DNA of 64,000 nucleotides from Pseudooceanicola sediminis. Lineage in GTDB: Bacteria > Pseudomonadota > Alphaproteobacteria > Rhodobacterales > Rhodobacteraceae. Each line of letters opens with the position of its first letter. Within the stretch, counting starts at the first letter, position 1. The DNA is taken from contig NZ_QWJJ01000019.1 of assembly GCF_003575965.1 (NCBI RefSeq), positions 24,842 to 88,841 of the forward strand, read 5' to 3'. The notes beneath the pieces are model-generated. The model saw only the letters and a list, made by a program, of their open reading frames with translations. It made no database searches and was not told where the DNA came from. Positions 60,530 to 64,000 of this stretch are shown here, piece after piece. Both the position numbers and the translations under genes were made by a program.

Positions 60530-61291
60530 ATGCGCGACACCGCCACAAAAACCGCCACGCTTTATCGCATGGTCATGCCCGGGCATCTCTGCCCCTACGG
60601 CCTCAAGTCGAAGGACCTACTGGAACGCGCGGGATATGAAGTCGAGGATCATGAGCTGACCACCCGCGAAGAGACCGACGCCTTCATGGAAAAGCACGTC
60701 GTAGAGACGACGCCCCAGACATGGATCGGAAAAGAGCGGATCGGCGGCTATGACGATTTGCGCGAGTATTTCGGCAAGGAGGTGAAGGAAGAAGACGAAA
60801 CCAGTTACCAACCGGTCATCGCCATCTTCGCCGTCGCTTTCCTGATGGCCCTCGGACTCAGCTGGACAATGTTCGGCTCGATTCTGACGTTGCGGGCCTT
60901 GGAATGGTTCATCGCGATTTCGATGTGCTTCCTGGCGGTGCAGAAGTTGCAGGATGTCGAAAGCTTCTCGACGATGTTTCTCAATTACGACCTGCTAGCC
61001 CGCCGACTGGTACGCTATGGCTACATTTATCCCTTTGGCGAAGCCTTCGCAGGTGTCCTTATGGTGGCCGGCGCGTTGACCTGGCTTTCGGCTCCGGTGG
61101 CGCTGTTTATCGGAACGGTTGGCGCGGCGTCGGTCTTCAAGGCGGTCTATATCGACAAGCGCGAGCTGAAATGCGCCTGCGTCGGCGGCAGTAGCAACGT
61201 GCCACTCGGTTTTGTGTCGCTGACCGAAAACCTCATGATGATGCTGATGGGGGTCTGGATGCCATTGAAGGTCTTCGTACTCGGCTGGTGA
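60530..61291 (+). CDS. Glutaredoxin fused to a MauE/DoxX-like membrane domain
   Basis: A 253-residue protein. The first ~85 residues are a glutaredoxin with CPYG near residue 21 and TTPQTWIGKERIGGYDDL. The rest is a four-helix membrane domain of the MauE/DoxX type with KREL-CAC near 215. The fusion would move reducing equivalents or thiols at the membrane. It is the last gene of the copper block before the type IV secretion genes. Confidence 0.85.
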   Translation: MRDTATKTATLYRMVMPGHLCPYGLKSKDLLERAGYEVEDHELTTREETDAFMEKHVVETTPQTWIGKERIGGYDDLREYFGKEVKEEDETSYQPVIAIFAVAFLMALGLSWTMFGSILTLRALEWFIAISMCFLAVQKLQDVESFSTMFLNYDLLARRLVRYGYIYPFGEAFAGVLMVAGALTWLSAPVALFIGTVGAASVFKAVYIDKRELKCACVGGSSNVPLGFVSLTENLMMMLMGVWMPLKVFVLGW

Positions 61292-61526
61292 CCAACGATC
61301 GATCTGCGTCGCAATGCGTCGGCATAGCGCGGAGCCTACATATCAGTTTAGCCAAAGAATCTCCGGGCCGATGGGAAGTTTCTAGCTGTGAAGCTGGGCC
61401 AAACGCATGCAGGTAAGCACGTCTCGCAGAATATCCGCCAGAGTGCGATGCCGCGCGATTTAGGGACGCACACGCATTGCATACAGGAAGACCTGGAATA
61501 TTGATCGGCAACAACTCTCCAGTCCA
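61292..61526. other. Junction between copper block and type IV secretion genes
   Basis: About 235 bases with no gene, inverted repeat or recognisable insertion. It marks a boundary between two functional modules. Confidence 0.4.
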
Positions 61527-62552
61527 TCACGGGCGTAACCGTTTCGCACGTTCGGCCATCCTGACCACCTGCGCACTGGCAGTCGTTGCCGCCGCCCGAA
61601 CCGCCGCTGGACTCTGCACAACGCCTCGCCCGATCGCCTCCCCAGTGGTCAACGCACCGATCCGCGACCTGCCCTTGACGCCAGCGGTGTTGAAGAGCCC
61701 TCGCATTACTCCAGTCGAGCCGGCGACAACTGCGGGTGCTGCTGCCACCATCAGGTTCCCGGAAATGCCCCGCACGATCAGGGGAGTAGCCGCGACAAAG
61801 CCCTTGGCCAGGAAGACCATGACGAAGAATGGCACGAGCGAGCCAATGTTGGTCGCGGAATTCGGATCACCGATCTGGGCAAGGAGTGAGTTGGCCATGC
61901 CGACCACGGTCGAGAACATTGCTGCGATCACGATGGGGTAGAAGGCGTAGCTGATCGTGGTCGAAACCCACCTATGGAAGAAGTCTTTGGTCGCGTCGAA
62001 GAGCGACAGAGCGATCATGATAGGAGCGAGGCCGAGCATGAGTGTCAGCATCATCTTGGCGAAGATGAGCACGATGCCAGTCATGAAGCCGAGAAGGCTC
62101 AACAGGACGAGCCCGATGCCGCCCAGGATCGCACCTGTCATCCAGTTCAGGTTGCTGCCGATCGCATTCAGGTACTGGCTGAACTTTTCGATCAGGATGT
62201 CGAATTCGCCCGCAAAATGTGTGGCTCCGGCTCCTCCTCCGCCAACCGACGACACCAGCGCGCCGGCAACGTAGTCCAAGCCGCCAATGACCGCATTTGA
62301 GACAGCGTTGAAGTTGGCCCAGTTGAAGGCGAACAGCCCGATCAGGGTAAGTTTCACTAGATACCAGAAGAAACTGGCGCCATCCATGCTGCGGAACTGG
62401 AAGGCCATGTTGATGCAGACGCTGATCAGCGAGAGCGTGACCATCAGCAGAACGATCGCGCCGGTATTGCTTGCCACAGCCCCGAACTGGGACTCAGCGG
62501 CATCGGCAAGGAACGCGTCTGCCGTTCCGACCATCCAGCTGACGACGCCCAT
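61527..62552 (-). CDS. virB6: VirB6/TrbL-family type IV secretion channel protein
   Basis: A 341-residue polytopic protein with about seven membrane segments and a large loop in the first third. It matches the VirB6/TrbL group: GYVAGALVSSVGGGGAG near residue 88, MILGLAPIMIALSLFDATKDFFHRWV-type sequence near 190 (a family hallmark). It forms part of the inner-membrane channel. It overlaps the preceding small gene by one base (TAATG). Confidence 0.87.
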   Translation of the reverse strand: MGVVSWMVGTADAFLADAAESQFGAVASNTGAIVLLMVTLSLISVCINMAFQFRSMDGASFFWYLVKLTLIGLFAFNWANFNAVSNAVIGGLDYVAGALVSSVGGGGAGATHFAGEFDILIEKFSQYLNAIGSNLNWMTGAILGGIGLVLLSLLGFMTGIVLIFAKMMLTLMLGLAPIMIALSLFDATKDFFHRWVSTTISYAFYPIVIAAMFSTVVGMANSLLAQIGDPNSATNIGSLVPFFVMVFLAKGFVAATPLIVRGISGNLMVAAAPAVVAGSTGVMRGLFNTAGVKGRSRIGALTTGEAIGRGVVQSPAAVRAAATTASAQVVRMAERAKRLRP

Positions 62553-62971
62553 TACCAGTTGCCTTGAGCTTCGCAGATTGTACGCACGCTCGGCTCGAGT
62601 TGCTTCCTTACTTCAATCCAGTCGCGGCGAAACGCTGAATGCTCGGCTTGGCTAAGGCCTGCATACCTTCCATGATATTCGCCATCGGAGCTATCCCAAG
62701 CGGGAAAGCGGGTTTCACAGCCGCAGTCGCCAGATTCAGCGATCTCCTCCCAGGCCCGAATTTCGTACAACTCCATCAAAGCTGCTGCCTTGTAAGCTTC
62801 ACGCGGATTGATTTCGTCCATCCAAGTCGGTCGCGCCGGACGATCGTTGCAGATCCGGTATTGTTGAGGCGACATATCCACTGTGAGATCGTTTGAAACC
62901 TGAGGCGAAGTCTGCGCCACAAGGGGGCCCGCCAAGGCGGCAAGCATGAGTGCGAGAATTGGTTTTCGCAT
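62552..62971 (-). CDS. Exported protein in the type IV secretion locus
   Basis: A 139-residue protein with a signal peptide (RKPILALMLAALAGPLVA) and a mature part with Cys at about 42, 84, 86 and 133 that could form disulfides. It does not resemble a known VirB subunit. Its place between virB11 and virB6, with single-base overlap, suggests a locus-specific periplasmic component. The longer frame upstream is ignored because of the better ribosome site (AAAAGGA). Confidence 0.65.
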   Translation of the reverse strand: MRKPILALMLAALAGPLVAQTSPQVSNDLTVDMSPQQYRICNDRPARPTWMDEINPREAYKAAALMELYEIRAWEEIAESGDCGCETRFPAWDSSDGEYHGRYAGLSQAEHSAFRRDWIEVRKQLEPSVRTICEAQGNW

Positions 62972-62987
62972 CTGGGAGATTCCTTTT

Positions 62988-64000
62988 TTACTCAGCGGCA
63001 ACGGAGGGGCTCTTGTTGCCTCTGCCGTCGACCGTGTCGAGGTTCAAATCTGTGGTTTGACCCGGGAGAAAGAACTCGGTGATCCCGCGCGCGCCTTCAT
63101 GGCGGCCTGCCTGAATGATCACGTCGATCGAGCCTTCGATGTAATCGATCATGTCGGCATAGGTCATCGGCACATCGGTTTTCAGGGCGGCGATGGCAAG
63201 GCGGCGAACAGCAAGTTGTGGGGTCTCGGCATGCAGCGTGGTCAGCGATCCACCGTGGCCGGTGTTGATTGCCTCGAGAAACGTCATCGCCTCGCGCCCG
63301 CGGACTTCGCCTAGGACGATCCGGTCAGGTCGCATGCGAAGCGTTGAGGCCAAGAGCACATCGGCACTGCGGGCATCCGTGTCCCGGTCCGCGATCAACG
63401 TCACGGCATTGGGCTGCTCGGGGCGCAGCTCGGCCGCCTCCTCGATGGTGATGATCCGCTCTTCGGGCGGGATCAGCGAAAGGATCTTGCGCGCCGCGAC
63501 CGTCTTGCCGGTCGATGTACCGCCCGAAACGATCATGTTGAGCTTGTTCTCGACGCAGAAGCGCAGCGCGGCGTCGATGTCGCCGGAGGCAACCACATTG
63601 CGCAGCGCGGCGTTTCGTTCGCGCCGCAGACCTTCGAGGCTGCGCTCCTTTCCAAAGAGGAAGCCGAGCCGGATTGCCTCCAGCGGCAGGGAGGAGAAGA
63701 ACCGCAACGATATTGAAAACCCGCCCTCGACTGCCGGCGGCTGGATCACCTGCGCGCGGATCGGGCGATCACGATATAGGATCGAGACCGAGACGATAGG
63801 CTTCTTGGTGCTGAGCGTGGTCGAGGCGGCGGAGGCGATCTGGTTGCCGAGGTCCTTGATCTCAGTCTGGCTCAGCGGGCTGCCGAGACCTCGCATGAAG
63901 TGATCGCCCTGGAATTCGCCCCAGACTTGTCCGTCGGGATTGATGCAGATCTCGATCGTGTCGTCGCGCAGGACCTCGGGGCCGAAACGGTCGAGCGACG
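62988..64000 (-). CDS. virB11: VirB11 secretion ATPase, 5' end beyond the window
   Basis: At least 336 codons of a VirB11/PilT-type AAA+ ATPase; the frame stays open to the right edge through residues such as LDRFGPEVLRDDTIEICIN that precede the ATG at 63896. The Walker A loop is GGTSTGKTVAARKIL, followed by IITIEEAAEL and LVLGEVRGREAMTF (Walker B and Arg finger region), and the C-terminal NTGHGGSLTTLHA. It powers pilus assembly and substrate transfer. It is the first gene of the minus-strand set seen here. Confidence 0.93.
   Translation of the reverse strand, partial: SLDRFGPEVLRDDTIEICINPDGQVWGEFQGDHFMRGLGSPLSQTEIKDLGNQIASAASTTLSTKKPIVSVSILYRDRPIRAQVIQPPAVEGGFSISLRFFSSLPLEAIRLGFLFGKERSLEGLRRERNAALRNVVASGDIDAALRFCVENKLNMIVSGGTSTGKTVAARKILSLIPPEERIITIEEAAELRPEQPNAVTLIADRDTDARSADVLLASTLRMRPDRIVLGEVRGREAMTFLEAINTGHGGSLTTLHAETPQLAVRRLAIAALKTDVPMTYADMIDYIEGSIDVIIQAGRHEGARGITEFFLPGQTTDLNLDTVDGRGNKSPSVAAE

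Noticed and set aside
1-64000. Transposases, integrases, CRISPR arrays, tRNA and rRNA genes
   Set aside because: None could be recognised in the frames or the intergenic DNA, although remnants too short to identify could exist.

Overview
The window looks like accessory DNA of an alphaproteobacterium, most likely a Rhodobacterales (roseobacter-type) species, on a plasmid or a conjugative island. Reasons: high GC, alphaproteobacterial-style ccmFGHI and CueR genes, dense ATGA-overlapping operons, and a VirB-type secretion locus (virB11, virB6) at the right edge. No rRNA, tRNA, CRISPR array, intact insertion sequence or replication gene was seen.

Layout. 1-2.2 kb: the last codons of a multicopper oxidase, a membrane protein, a lipoprotein and an L,D-transpeptidase. 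2.4-17.5 kb: one long minus-strand operon of about 12 genes, mostly overlapping. In transcription order it holds a DUF5676 membrane protein, a beta-CASP metallo-hydrolase, a thymidine/AMP phosphorylase, PRPP synthetase, copper ATPase, a phosphoketolase-like enzyme, DUF2933, a membrane methyltransferase, cytochrome c, a saccharopine-dehydrogenase-like reductase, a UbiB kinase fused to an ATC-hydrolase-like domain, and an amino-acid permease. 17.7-25 kb: Cys-rich peptides, a lone Rieske protein, a CBS-BON protein, a CorE-like ECF sigma factor with a sigma2-less partner, a patatin lipase, a cytochrome and small membrane proteins. 25-33 kb: fabI-pta-ackA-DUF3141-DUF5676 operon, nhaA and cyclopropane fatty acid synthase. 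33-38.5 kb: a second sigma2-less sigma-like gene, a second CorE-like sigma factor, lgt and small metal-related genes. 38.6-61.3 kb: a two-component system, ccmFGHI, an atypical CDF transporter, ScsB/DsbA thiol proteins, a block of c-type cytochromes with a multicopper oxidase, copZ-copA-cueR, a K+ channel-like protein, DUF305 and glutaredoxin-MauE proteins. 61.5-64 kb: type IV secretion genes.

Two regulatory layers can be read from the DNA. (1) CueR-type operators (TTGACC followed by an inverted TTCC...GGAA repeat) lie upstream of copA, copZ, the second copA, DUF305, the L,D-transpeptidase/cytochrome block, DUF2933 and ccmF. (2) A second motif, TGTAAYG-N15-CGTC, occurs exactly six times just upstream of genes: both Cys-rich peptides, CBS-BON/Rieske, the DUF5676-DUF3141-ackA-pta-fabI operon, cfa, and one of the sigma2-less proteins. 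It resembles an ECF sigma promoter and fits the two CorE-like sigma factors encoded here. The inferred picture is a copper/redox stress island in which CueR controls Cu(I) export and periplasmic copper/cytochrome functions, while Cys-rich ECF factors control acetyl-phosphate metabolism, membrane lipid remodelling and small Cys-rich proteins.
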